NCBI GenBank assembly: GCA_034509425.1
Contig: JAVTVJ010000369.1
Span: 465,501-529,500 of the forward strand
Direction of reading: 5' to 3'
Length of the DNA: 64,000 bases
Source: Eopsaltria australis
Taxonomy: Eukaryota; Chordata; Aves; Passeriformes; Petroicidae
In this document: positions 44,363 to 54,055 of the stretch, one piece after another
Layout of the letters: each line of letters opens with the position of its first letter
Position numbering within the stretch: position 1 is the first letter of the stretch
The notes under the pieces: generated by a model
Databases searched by the model: none
The model's input: only the letters and a program-made list of their open reading frames with translations
Told to the model about the DNA's origin: nothing
Position numbers and translations under genes: made by a program

Positions 44363-44494
44363 CCTAGAGACCCCGAAGAGTTGCAGTTTTGGGCTGAGAA
44401 TATCTCGCCTAGCCCCTTCGCCGGCACCTACGGGGTTAAGCGGCAGTCCAAGGCTGTGACTGGGCTCTAGGACCCAGCGCCTGAAAGCACGAAA

Positions 44495-44503
44495 AAGGTG
44501 AGT
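44495..44503 (+). promoter_or_regulatory. Likely major splice donor of provirus E
   Basis: AAG|GTGAGT with cleavage after 44497 is a near-consensus donor in the leader, suited to making the spliced env RNA. Confidence 0.6.
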
Positions 44504-44690
44504 GAAAGCGGGGGAGACGTACTTCGGTATTGTGCTAGCACCAGAAGGGAGGTTGGGAGGTTGGGCGGGGGGGGGGGTCTGAGAGGCCCCTAGAAAGGGG
44601 GGAAATTAACTCCCTTCCTGCAAAATCGTGGTAAGGAGAGGACGCTCTCCAGTTAAATCACGGGAGGTTGGTGGGTGGGGACAACAACAA

Positions 44691-44772
44691 GTTGGTTCAG
44701 TGGCTTAAGGCGCTGAACTGAAAACTACGAAGCCAGGAATTGCAGGTTCGAGTTCCGGTTGAGAAAACTTTA
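44691..44772 (+). other. tRNA-like / pol III box-like sequence in the E leader
   Basis: 'TGGCTTAAGG' at 44701 matches a pol III A box. 'GGTTCGAGTTCC' at 44745-44756 matches a B box at tRNA-like spacing. A 6-bp perfect stem GTTCAG/CTGAAC (44695-44700 and 44713-44718) surrounds the A box. The T-arm pairing is poor, so this is not a working tRNA gene. It may be a tRNA relic or a packaging hairpin. Confidence 0.4.
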
Positions 44773-44879
44773 ACAAGTTTTCTCGTGTGTGCAGTTTGGC
44801 TGTTTAAGGCTCGGTTCTAAGCAGTTACCACCAGAGAGAGAGACGTTTTTTTCCTGGCCGATTTCTTTTTATAAGTAAA

Positions 44880-45593
44880 ATGGGGTGTAACTTTTCAGAG
44901 AATGTACAAGTCCCTGGGCAATCTCCATTAGATCTGGTATTGAAAAACTGGCGATATTTAACAGGAAGGAGGACCCCCCTGGACACACAGGAGCTGATAA
45001 GACTCTGTACACGGGTCTGGTCGACTTTAAACTTAGGAGGACAGAGAGTGTGGCCACGCTTTGGGAGTCTAGAAAATGAAATAGTCACAGAGCTGATGGT
45101 AGAACTGCGAGCTCTGCGCAGGTTTGATGAGTTAAAATACGCAGAACTTCTTACCATATTACTGAATAGAGAGGAGGCGTATGAGGTGCAGAAAGGCTGT
45201 TTGGAGATGGTTGTAAAAGGGAGAGGAAACGTGAGGAGGAGGAGAAGGCAGCTAGTGACTAATGAAACGGAGGAAACAGATGTTATGGACATGGTGGCCC
45301 CAGCTCTGCGTACGGGCGGGGGGGGATCACCCCCCGTGCCACCGCCGCCATTACAGCCGGTGCAGTTGGGGGCGGGCGATAGAGGCGCGCAACCACCGCC
45401 CCCACCCCCACCGGCTCCGCAACCAGCGCCCCCACCCCCACCGACTCCGCCGGCTCCGCCGGCGCCAGCGCCACCGCCCCCTCCCCCTCCTCCCCCGAAC
45501 GCGGGGGCGGAGCGGAGACCAACCGGCCCCCCGACCATCCGGGGGCTGGGCGTGGGGCGGGGGGGGGGGGGCAAGCAGGCCCTCGCCCCCTGA
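44880..45593 (+). pseudogene. gag: Provirus E gag N-terminus: matrix and Pro-rich region
   Basis: ATG at 44880 begins 'MGCNFSENVQ', with Gly2 suited to myristoylation. A helical matrix of about 120 residues ends in a basic 'RRRRRQ', followed by an extreme Pro-rich run (about residues 150-205) over C-runs. The frame ends at TGA 45591-45593, just after a G-run of about 13 (45559-45571). The expected continuation is in another frame across the 57-bp repeats, then in the pol frame after 45941. Slippage in the G-run, real or from sequencing, is the likely break. Confidence 0.8.
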
Positions 45594-45643
45594 CCACTCT
45601 GGGGGCGGGGAAAGGCGTGGGGAGGGGGCGGGCTGGCCCTCGG

Positions 45644-45871
45644 ACCGCCCACGGGGCGGGCACGGGGCGGGGGCAGAGGCCGGCTGGCCCTTGCCTCCTG
45701 ACCGCCCACGGGGCGGGCACGGGGCGGGGGCAGAGGCCGGCTGGCCCTTGCCTCCTGACCGCCCACGGGGCGGGCACGGGGCGGGGGCAGAGGCCGGCTG
45801 GCCCTCGCCTCCTGACCGCCCACGGGGCGGGCACAGACCGAAAGCGGAGGCCGATTGGCCCCTTGACCACA
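45644..45871. repeat. 57-bp tandem repeat in E gag
   Basis: 'accgcccacggggcggg' starts at 45644, 45701, 45758 and 45815, exactly 57 bases apart. The second and third units are nearly identical and the last diverges. It encodes a 19-residue Pro/Gly/Arg/Trp-rich repeat in one frame ('GWPLPPDRPRGG'). Confidence 0.88.
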
Positions 45872-45940
45872 CAGGGGGCGGGCGAAGGCACGAGAGGGCG
45901 GAGAGGGGGCTGGCTTGTTGCCGGCTCCTGACCGCCCCTG

Positions 45941-48900
45941 GTGGGGGGCGGACCGGGAGCAGAGCCTAACTGGCCCTTGCCACCCGACCTGGCCCGAGCC
46001 TGGGATGAGTACCCTCGATCGAGGTACCCTCGATCTCGGCTTCGCCGCTCCTCCAGCGTTGGGGAGAGGGGCAAAGCTACCCTGACCAGAGGTGGGTGGG
46101 ACGTGCCTGATCTAAGTTACTTTTCCGAAAGGGGGGACAGAGACGACCATGCCGGATTCCCCCTCCGCCGCTCTGCCAGTGCTAGGATTAAAACGGAATG
46201 GGATGATGTGGATACAGATGGTTCCCAAGAGGAGGGTGGCAGGAGGAGGGGAAAAATAGCCCAAGAAGCTATAAGTGCTGCTAGTCCAATTGCAGGGCGC
46301 ACGAGATCAAAAAGAGATGAAAGGGGAAGGGAAGGGCCTGCTCTAGAAGTGCCTCTGAGACAGGCTGTGGGAAATCAGGGAGTGATTTATATAAAGACAC
46401 CATTCTCTCTTGCAGAGCTGCAGACGTGGAAAGACTCTGTTGGAAAGTATAGTGACAACCCAGAGAAAGTAGCCATACGGGTAGAGAGGGCTATAAGAGC
46501 TCAAAACCCTGATTGGGGAGACTTGAATGTGATGCTGGATGAATTACTAGATAGCACAGAAAGGGAGATGGTTAATAAAGCTGCCATAGATGCTATACAG
46601 GCCCAAATTGCAGCTGGAACTCTCCAAGGGATGCCTAATGACATATACCCACTCGCTGACCCTGGCTGGGATCCCAATGTCCCTGAGCAAATGGCAAAAT
46701 TAAAGCAGTTTCAGAAATGGGTGGTTTATGGGTTGAGATGTGGCCTTCCTAAAGTAGTGAATTTTTCTAAATTATTTGAGATCAAACAAAATCCAAATGA
46801 GACTCCTACAGAGTTTCTGAATAGACTGAAAGAGGCTGCACGGAAATACACAACTCTGAACTTCGAAGCACCTGATCAGAAGTACCAGTTAGCTTACATT
46901 TTTATGGGCCAATCAACAGATGATATAAGGAAAAAACTGCAAAAAAGGGGGGTAATGGATATAAGTGAGATGCTGAAAATAGCCTGGCAAGTATATCAGA
47001 ACAGGGATTCAGTAGATAAGAACAAACAGAATAAGCCCCACCATAAGAAAAACCACAATGAGGGAAAGTCATCCAACTCACCAAAGAGGGGACCCCGTTT
47101 TCCTCTAGCTGAGGACCAATGTGCCATTTGCAAGCAGAAGGGACACTGGAAAAATGAGTGTCCAGCACGAACGAAAAAGACACCCCCAGCTCCAGAACTA
47201 GCTGTGGATTATGATAGACAGCAATCAAGGGCATCACCCCCACCGGAGGCTTCAGTTACAGTTAGGCTGGGAAATGAGGATGTTGAATTTCTGGTGGACA
47301 CCGGGGCGACCTATTCTGTATTAAATACTTTAAAAGGTAAACTGAGCCAAGAGACTGTGGATGTGGTAGGAGCCACCGGGGTAAGTGAAACACGGCCTTT
47401 TTTCCAACCTTTAAAATTTAAATTGGGAAAACACTGGGTGACACACCAGTTCCTGTATATGCCAAATTCACCAATGCCATTATTGGGCAGAGATTTATTA
47501 GAGAAATTAGAGGCAGAAATTAAATTCTCCAGAGATGGGGGGGTAAAAGTCATAATTCCTGAATCTAAATTCATAGAAGCAGCAGCTGTTCTTATTCAGG
47601 AATGCCATGGAGAAATTCCCAAAGAAATAGAAGATGCTGTCAGTCCTATAGTATGGGCCAATGATATCCCTGGGAGATCCAAAAGAGCTGAACCTGTAAG
47701 TATTACACTCAAAGCAGGAGCTACACCGGTAAGGCAAAAACAATACCCTTTGAAATTAGCAGGTCGCAGAGGACTAGCACCCATAATTGAGAAGTTTCTC
47801 AAATTTGGGTTGCTAGTGGAATGTGAATCCAAGTATAACACCCCAATTATACCAGTGAAGAAAGCAGATGGTAAGAGTTATCGATTAGTGCAGGATCTAA
47901 GAGAGATTAACAAAATAACAGAGGACATACATCCAGTTGTAGCCAATCCCTACACACTTTTGACTACACTAACAGACGAATTGGGGTGGTTCACTGTTTT
48001 AGATCTTAAAGATGCCTTTTTCTGCATTCCTGTGCACAAGGACAGCCAAGAAATTTTTGCCTTTGAGTGGGAAAACCCTGATACAGGAAGGAAGACCCAG
48101 CTCACCTGGACAGTATTGGTTCAAGGCTACAAGAATAGTCCCACGCTATTTGGAAACCAGCTGGCAAAGGAACTGGAGGACTGGAGGAAACAGGAGCCAG
48201 GAGGAGTTGTTCTTCAGTATGTTGATGACATCCTAGTGGCAACCAGAACGCGAGATGAGTGTATCCAGCTAACCGTAAGTCTGTTGAACTTTTTGGGCGA
48301 GAGTGGTTATCGGGTCTCGAGAGAGAAGGCCCAGATTGCCAGGGAAACAGTAGTTTACCTGGGGCTGGAAATTTTCCGTGGACACCGACAACTCAGCAAA
48401 GAGCGGAAGGAAGCTATCTGTCGCCTTCCAGAGCCCCACACTGTGAGAGAAATGCAAGCCTTCCTGGGAATGGTAGGTTGGTGTCGCCTATGGATATCAA
48501 ACTATGGACTGCTGGTAAAACCTCTGTATGAGGTCCTTAAGGCAGCCGAAAAGGGAACAATCATGTGGACAGAAAGTGCAAGGGCTGCCTTCAAACAGTT
48601 GAAACGTTCCCTAATGTCTGCCCCAGCCTTGGGGCTGCCGGATTTGACTAAGCCTTTTGAACTCTTTACATATGAGCGACTGAATGCTGCTCTGGGAGTA
48701 CTAGCACAGCACCTTGGGGACCAGCGAAGAGCTGTAGCCTACTTTTCAAAACAGCTGGACAGTGTTAGTCAAGGGTGGCCTGGATGCCTGAAAGCTGTGG
48801 CAGCAACTGTCCTCCTAATACAGGAGGCCCGTAAATTCACCCTTGGACAGCACATTGTCGTGTATGTACCCCATGCAGTAATAACTGTGCTAGAACAGAA

Positions 48901-50743
48901 GGGGAATCACTGGCTATCCCCTAGCAGAATGCTGAAATATCAGTCTGTGTTGCTGGAACAGGATGATGTTACTCTGAAAACAACATCTGTGGTAAACCCT
49001 GCAATGTTTTTGTCATCCACATTACTTGACAGCATGCCTGAACATAATTGTCTACAGACAATAGAGGAGACTTATTCTAGCAGACCAGACCTGAAGGACA
49101 TTCCCCTGAAGAGCCCAGACTGGGAGCTGTATACCGATGGAAGCAGCTTCATGAGAAATGGTAAGAGAATGACAGGCTATGCTGTAACCACCACAGATAA
49201 AGTCATAGAGGCAAAAGCTTTGCCTCCAGATGTATCTTCACAGAAAGCCGAACTCATTGCACTAACAAGAGCTCTAGAGCTGAGTGAGGGGAAGAAAGTA
49301 AACATCTGGACAGATTCCAAATATGCCTTCAGTGTTGTTCATGCCCATGGAGCTATCTGGAAGGAACGTGGCCTGCTGACTGCACAAGGTAATGAGGTTA
49401 AGCATGCTGAACAGATTCTTGCACTTCTGCAGAGTATCTGGAAGCCAACCGAAGTAGCTGTCATGCATTGCAAAGGCCATCAAAAAGGGAAGAAAGCCCC
49501 TGAACTGGGAAATCGCTTCGCTGATGAAGCAGCAAGAGGGGTTGCAGAAAAAGGCATTTTTGCAGTGATACCACAGAAAGAAATAGATTTGTCAGAGTTT
49601 ACCCCAAAATATGATCAGGGGGATCACAAATTAATTAAACACCTTAAGGCTGAGATCAAAGAAGGGGGGTGGGCCGTTACCTCAACAGGACAGGTTGTAG
49701 TTCCACCCTTCCTCCTTCGAGAAATAGCCCAGCGAGAGCATGAAAGTACTCACTGGGGAACAGAAAATCTTTTAAAACATCTTAGAAAGGTGGTAATAGG
49801 GAGAGGGATGACAGATATCGTGCAGTCTATAACCAGCAAGTGCGATACCTGTCGTAAAAACAATCCTGACACGAGCAAACGGGTTGTGTTAGGAGTGACA
49901 AAAACAGGAGATCTCCCGGGAGATTATTGGCAGATTGATTTTGCTGAGATGCCACGCAAAGAGGGATGTAAGTATATACTGGTACTGGTTGACACCTTCA
50001 GTGGATGGCCTGAAGCTTACCCCTGTCGCTCAAACACAGCAAGAGAAGTAGTGAAAGCCTTGCTGAACCATATAATTCCAAGGTTTGGGGTTCCTCTAGG
50101 AATGTCATCGGACAGGGGAACTCACTTTGTTGCAACGGTAGTTGGGGAAGTGAGCAGGGTTCTGGGAATTGCCTGGGACCTGCACACACCATACAGGCCC
50201 CAGGCAAGTGGCAAAGTTGAGCGAATGAATGGAACCCTCAAAACCCAGATTTGTAAAATTTGTCAAGAAACATCCATGACCTGGGTTCAAGCCCTGCCAA
50301 TAGCCTTGCTGAGAACCCGCATACAGCCAAGGCGAAGGGACAATATAAGTCCCTATGAAATATTATATGGCAGGCCTTATCAGGCTCCACATATCCCGGG
50401 AGAGATTCATATGAAAGGTAAAGCTGATTTGCAGAAATACTTAATGGCTTTGAGTTCCACTTTGCAGAAGCTCCAGAGATTTGTCGTGTTGTCCAGGCAA
50501 ATAGGACTGGACACACCTGCTCATCAGTTCCAGCCCGGAGATTTGGTCTACATCAAGTGGTGGGACGGTGACCCCTTGCAAGCCAAGTGGAAGGGACCGT
50601 TCCAAGTTTTGCTGACCACCCTCACTGCAGTCAAAGTTGCCGGCAAGGGACCGTGGATCCACTATTCCAGAGTGAAGAAGGCTTCGGCTCCCGAGACCAT
50701 CAAGAAAGCAAAAACTGATACAGATCAGGAGGATGGGGTTTAA
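45941..50743 (+). CDS. gag-pro-pol: Provirus E capsid-nucleocapsid-protease-RT-RNase H-integrase polyprotein
   Basis: This is a single 1600-codon frame. The first ATG (45941) is not the true start, as the protein should enter from gag upstream. Order: capsid with 'AIRAQNPDWGD' and 'TPTEFLNRLKEAARKYT', one knuckle 'CAICKQKGHWKNEC' (about residue 396), retropepsin 'FLVDTGATYSVL' and 'LLGRDLL', RT with 'VLDLKDAFFCIPV', 'VLVQGYKNSP' and 'YVDDILVA', RNase H with 'YTDGSSF' and 'IWTDSKYAF', integrase with HHCC, 'DYWQIDFAEM', 'SSDRGTHF' and 'ASGKVERMNG', and a C-terminal 'KWWDGDPLQAKWKGPFQV'. All catalytic residues I can check are present, although the RT 'LPQG' block reads 'LVQG'. No stop separates gag from pro. 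Confidence 0.92.
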   Translation: MGGGPGAEPNWPLPPDLARAWDEYPRSRYPRSRLRRSSSVGERGKATLTRGGWDVPDLSYFSERGDRDDHAGFPLRRSASARIKTEWDDVDTDGSQEEGGRRRGKIAQEAISAASPIAGRTRSKRDERGREGPALEVPLRQAVGNQGVIYIKTPFSLAELQTWKDSVGKYSDNPEKVAIRVERAIRAQNPDWGDLNVMLDELLDSTEREMVNKAAIDAIQAQIAAGTLQGMPNDIYPLADPGWDPNVPEQMAKLKQFQKWVVYGLRCGLPKVVNFSKLFEIKQNPNETPTEFLNRLKEAARKYTTLNFEAPDQKYQLAYIFMGQSTDDIRKKLQKRGVMDISEMLKIAWQVYQNRDSVDKNKQNKPHHKKNHNEGKSSNSPKRGPRFPLAEDQCAICKQKGHWKNECPARTKKTPPAPELAVDYDRQQSRASPPPEASVTVRLGNEDVEFLVDTGATYSVLNTLKGKLSQETVDVVGATGVSETRPFFQPLKFKLGKHWVTHQFLYMPNSPMPLLGRDLLEKLEAEIKFSRDGGVKVIIPESKFIEAAAVLIQECHGEIPKEIEDAVSPIVWANDIPGRSKRAEPVSITLKAGATPVRQKQYPLKLAGRRGLAPIIEKFLKFGLLVECESKYNTPIIPVKKADGKSYRLVQDLREINKITEDIHPVVANPYTLLTTLTDELGWFTVLDLKDAFFCIPVHKDSQEIFAFEWENPDTGRKTQLTWTVLVQGYKNSPTLFGNQLAKELEDWRKQEPGGVVLQYVDDILVATRTRDECIQLTVSLLNFLGESGYRVSREKAQIARETVVYLGLEIFRGHRQLSKERKEAICRLPEPHTVREMQAFLGMVGWCRLWISNYGLLVKPLYEVLKAAEKGTIMWTESARAAFKQLKRSLMSAPALGLPDLTKPFELFTYERLNAALGVLAQHLGDQRRAVAYFSKQLDSVSQGWPGCLKAVAATVLLIQEARKFTLGQHIVVYVPHAVITVLEQKGNHWLSPSRMLKYQSVLLEQDDVTLKTTSVVNPAMFLSSTLLDSMPEHNCLQTIEETYSSRPDLKDIPLKSPDWELYTDGSSFMRNGKRMTGYAVTTTDKVIEAKALPPDVSSQKAELIALTRALELSEGKKVNIWTDSKYAFSVVHAHGAIWKERGLLTAQGNEVKHAEQILALLQSIWKPTEVAVMHCKGHQKGKKAPELGNRFADEAARGVAEKGIFAVIPQKEIDLSEFTPKYDQGDHKLIKHLKAEIKEGGWAVTSTGQVVVPPFLLREIAQREHESTHWGTENLLKHLRKVVIGRGMTDIVQSITSKCDTCRKNNPDTSKRVVLGVTKTGDLPGDYWQIDFAEMPRKEGCKYILVLVDTFSGWPEAYPCRSNTAREVVKALLNHIIPRFGVPLGMSSDRGTHFVATVVGEVSRVLGIAWDLHTPYRPQASGKVERMNGTLKTQICKICQETSMTWVQALPIALLRTRIQPRRRDNISPYEILYGRPYQAPHIPGEIHMKGKADLQKYLMALSSTLQKLQRFVVLSRQIGLDTPAHQFQPGDLVYIKWWDGDPLQAKWKGPFQVLLTTLTAVKVAGKGPWIHYSRVKKASAPETIKKAKTDTDQEDGV

Positions 50744-51818
50744 ACTGTTCTTTACGTGTCTGTTATCTGCCCAAATGGTAACTATGACTCAGGGTTTGTC
50801 CCATGATTTACACAAGGCTGTAGTCCAAAATGTGTCTAAGGTCCTCAATAGGAACAATTGCTGGATCTGTACCCAGATACCACCTCTAGATGAAAGTGGT
50901 CACTGGCTACTAATTGGCATTCTAATGGAAGAAAACCGTACAGAAAGGTGGGAACCAATCAATAGTACCCTTTTCCCTCCTATACCCCTGAGCAGCCTGA
51001 TAGAACGTGGGAACCACACTGTTCCCTGTGCAGTAGTAAATGCCACAGGAAAGGCCATTCTTCCTCCATATTGTAGTCACACCAAATTCAGGGAAATAAT
51101 AGACCCAAGGATTGCAGCAAAAATGAAATTAACAGGGTGGAGACTGGCTATACCATTTGGGACGGGGTTGTATTGGATATGCGGTAATGAAGCCTGGAAA
51201 ATCCTGCCTGTAAATAAAGATCAGGCTTGTGCCCTTGGGGCTGTGGTCCCAAATATAACCATATTTGATCATCTCGAAAACCCAAACAACAGAGTAAAAG
51301 GATCACTTAATCCCCTCATAGAGCATCCCACACTTTTCCATACTATAGTCAGAGCTCTCATTCCCTCTTTTGGAGTGATGGAATTGGAAAGGGCAATTGT
51401 AAACATCTCAGGTGTTGTTGAAAGTATGGAAAGGCACGCTGCAGATGCAATTTCAGCCTTGCAAGAGGAAGTTGACAGTATTTCCCATGCAGTTATGCAG
51501 CACCGGATAGCTCTTAATTTCATACTGGCTGCACAAGGAGGTGTATGTGCTATTGTTAATACCACCTGTTGTTCCTATGTAGACCAAAGTGGAAGGGTTA
51601 GAAAAGATGTGAATGAAATTTGGAGGGGAACTCAAATTTTGCATGAAATAGCTTCCAAAAATGACACCTTAAAATTTGACCAGATCTTTGACACCTCTAC
51701 CTCATGGTTACCAAACTGGGCCTGGATAAGAGAAACATTTATAGTAGTTGTAATTGTAGTTGTTATCTGTATAGTAGCCTGCATGTCGGCCGGTTGTGTA
51801 AACCGATACTGTGGGTAA
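50733..51818 (+). CDS. env: Provirus E small Env, intact
   Basis: ATG at 50733 overlaps the pol end by 11 bases; the 361-residue frame is complete. A signal peptide occupies about residues 1-21. CWIC, the gammaretroviral surface-subunit isomerase motif, is at residues 43-46, unusually close to the N-terminus, so the receptor-binding part seems absent. The transmembrane subunit has a coiled coil, CX6CC at 272-280, and a Val/Ile-rich anchor at about 335-353. No clear furin site is visible between the subunits. The family role is membrane fusion. The same small architecture appears in the decayed env of provirus A. Confidence 0.88.
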   Translation: MGFKLFFTCLLSAQMVTMTQGLSHDLHKAVVQNVSKVLNRNNCWICTQIPPLDESGHWLLIGILMEENRTERWEPINSTLFPPIPLSSLIERGNHTVPCAVVNATGKAILPPYCSHTKFREIIDPRIAAKMKLTGWRLAIPFGTGLYWICGNEAWKILPVNKDQACALGAVVPNITIFDHLENPNNRVKGSLNPLIEHPTLFHTIVRALIPSFGVMELERAIVNISGVVESMERHAADAISALQEEVDSISHAVMQHRIALNFILAAQGGVCAIVNTTCCSYVDQSGRVRKDVNEIWRGTQILHEIASKNDTLKFDQIFDTSTSWLPNWAWIRETFIVVVIVVVICIVACMSAGCVNRYCG

Positions 51819-51875
51819 TGTAGAATGGAGTAAGGTAGAATAGAGACTAGACAAAGTGGAATCTTGTTAGTCTCT

Positions 51876-51888
51876 AAAAGGGGGGAAA
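51876..51888 (+). promoter_or_regulatory. Provirus E polypurine tract
   Basis: 'aaaaggggggaaa' lies immediately before the 3' LTR start and is the plus-strand primer site. Confidence 0.85.
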
Positions 51889-52346
51889 TGATGCCTGAGG
51901 GATTTTTTCTGCTTTTTCTCCTGAATATGTCGTACCCTGTTCCCTATATTCACAAGTATTAGCATGCATACTTGTGATGCTTTAGGTGATAGTTTAGCCT
52001 GGTTTCATGGTGTTTAGGAGGCCGGTAGACTAAACACCCCTGAAGCCACGTAGAGCTAGAGACCAAACACCCTGTTTTCGTGAGCCCTCAAGGTCTCCTA
52101 GTAGGACAGATTTTGTAAACTAGAAGTTAGCCCACACAGGCCCCTTATTGGGCCCTCCTGGTAGATATGCTAATGTGTAGAGTCTTTAATTGTATACTGA
52201 ATTGGGGGGAAGGGGCTTTTGCGGCGTGTTCTACCTGGACGGCAGAAGCCGTCGAACGGGATCCTATTAAAATACCGAGGTAAACAACCCCCAACCCTTT
52301 CACTGTGTCTGAGCCTTTATTTCCTAAGACCAGAAAAAAGGCATCA
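51889..52346 (+). repeat. Provirus E 3' LTR
   Basis: This 458-bp LTR has the same ends as the 5' LTR. To its right the minus-strand integrase of provirus F begins at once. Confidence 0.93.
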
Positions 52347-53032
52347 ATAGCTTTCGGCACTCCTAAAACAGAAAATGCCATTAGAAAATGTTTTTTAACG
52401 TCTTTTGCCTTTTCTCCGGTGTGAACCGACGCAAAGGTGGCACCAGAAAATGTGTCAGTTGATACAGGAATATATTTAAGACGACCAAAAGGTGCATAAT
52501 GGGTTATGTCTGCTTGCCATACCTCGTTAGAATGGAGACCTCGGGGATTGACCCCAGCGTTAAAGGCAGGAATCTGATGTTTCTGACAGGACGGACATGT
52601 TGCCACTATGGCCCTAGCCTGCTCCGAGGACAGGTTAAACATCCTACGGAGGGCAGGGGCATTTTGATGGTAGAATTGGTGGCTTAAACGTGCCTGTGCC
52701 ACAACGTCAGGAACTGAACAATTGTGCACAGACATCGCTAATGCATCAGCTCTCTGATTACCCTCTGCGATGTAACCGGGTAGGTTGGTGTGTGACCTTG
52801 TGTGCATCACAAAGAAGGGATGCTTGCGGTGGGAAAGGAGCTGTAACAAAGATGCAAGCAACCCAAAAAGTCTTTGATGACTCACCTCTTTCAATAGAGA
52901 ATGTTCAATCCTGGAAACAATCCCCGCTACGTAGGCCGAATCTGTCACCAAATTTATCGGTTGCTCCTGGAACCGCTCGAATGCCCTAACAACGGCGGAT
53001 AACTCAGCAATTTGAGGAGAACCCTCAACCAC
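52347..53032 (-). pseudogene. pol: Provirus F RNase H end and integrase start
   Basis: This matches B at 12450-13130 but keeps the RNase H frame that B lost. It has 'VTDSAYVAGIV', 'GNQRADALA', the zinc-binding H/C residues and 'WQADITHY' with the first catalytic Asp. It is cut by the E 3' LTR before the second Asp. Confidence 0.85.
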
Positions 53033-53047
53033 CAGAATTTCCTCTTC

Positions 53048-54055
53048 TCACTCGAGGGTCTCTGGATTTTCCCACGTCAGCACAGCCTTGTGGGAGGACC
53101 CAGAGCCGTCTGTGAAAATGGTTAGGGCATCAGGAATTGGAGTTTTACTTTGAACAAATTCTGGGGCCAAATGAAATTCCGAATTAAAAAGATGGTGTTT
53201 TAGCTTTTGGTGCCCAATTTGACCGGAGAAGTTTTCCAGGGCTAATTGGAGATGTTCACTCTCCTGGAACACAGACTCAAATTGATCTCTCTTCCAGGGG
53301 GTTTGGATGCACACAAAATCACAACCAGCCAGGGCACGGAGATGCTGGCGAGCTTTGATTATAAGCTCGGCCACCAGCTCTTGTGGCGTCGTGATTGTTT
53401 TGGATGGCGTATTAGGTAGGAATATCCACTCCACTATCAGGAGGGGATCCCTCACCTGCTCATCCCATTGAAATATTAACCCATGGTACTTCGGGTTCTT
53501 CCCTAGAATACTGAAACGGAAGGGAAGAACCGGGTTAATTCTATGTGTCCGTTTTGTGTGTAGTGCTGTTAGTACTTTACCAACTGCCCCTCTCGCCTCC
53601 GTGGTGAATTGAATGGGTGCATCCAGGGCACGGCCTCCCCGTAGGAGTTGAAACAAAGGCTGCAAGTCGGTGTTCTTCAGTCCTAGGAAGGGTCGCAGCC
53701 AATTGATAGATCCACACAACTGATGCAACTCACGAAGCGTGGCAGGCTCTTCAGGAAGTTTCATCAGTTGAGGCTCAATGAAGGTGCTGGTGATACGTGA
53801 CCCCAAATAATTCCAAGGTGACGTGGACTGTATTTTCTTAGGATTCACCTTCATACCGACGTTCTCGATGGCCTGGAGAACTGCAGTCAGGGCTGGTTGT
53901 AGCTGTTCTTGCGAAGGTGCGCAGACGAGTATGTCGTCCATGTAGTGCAGGATACGGACAGCTGGAAATGCCTTTCGTACCGGAGAGAGGACTCCGGAGA
54001 CGTACCATTGGCAAAGGAGGGGGAATTTTTCATTCCCTGGGGGAGGACGAGCCAA
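53048..54055 (-). pseudogene. pol: Provirus F RT C-terminal half and RNase H start
   Basis: The frame contains 'YMDDILV', the 'CGSINWLRPFLG' thumb and RNase H 'IFTDGSGSS', and ends at TGA 53050-53048 where B has Trp. It is out of frame with the RT N-terminus because of a missing G near 54015. Confidence 0.85.

Larger units (their letters stand above)
43882..52346 (+). mobile_element. Provirus E, near-intact gammaretrovirus-like provirus
   Basis: LTRs of 458 bp each (43882-44339 and 51889-52346) differ at six positions. Between them are an Arg-type primer site, a splice donor, gag, a single gag-pro-pol frame of 1600 codons, and an env that overlaps pol by 11 bases. The only coding lesions seen are two frame changes inside the GC-rich repeat region of gag. 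Flanking 4-mers do not match (CTAA left, ATAG right), and only the right flank is provirus F. Confidence 0.93.

Noticed and set aside
44825..45823. A 332-codon minus-strand Pro-rich frame opposite E gag
   Set aside because: It arises from the GC-rich 57-bp repeats, which are open in several frames. The plus strand has the recognisable gag.
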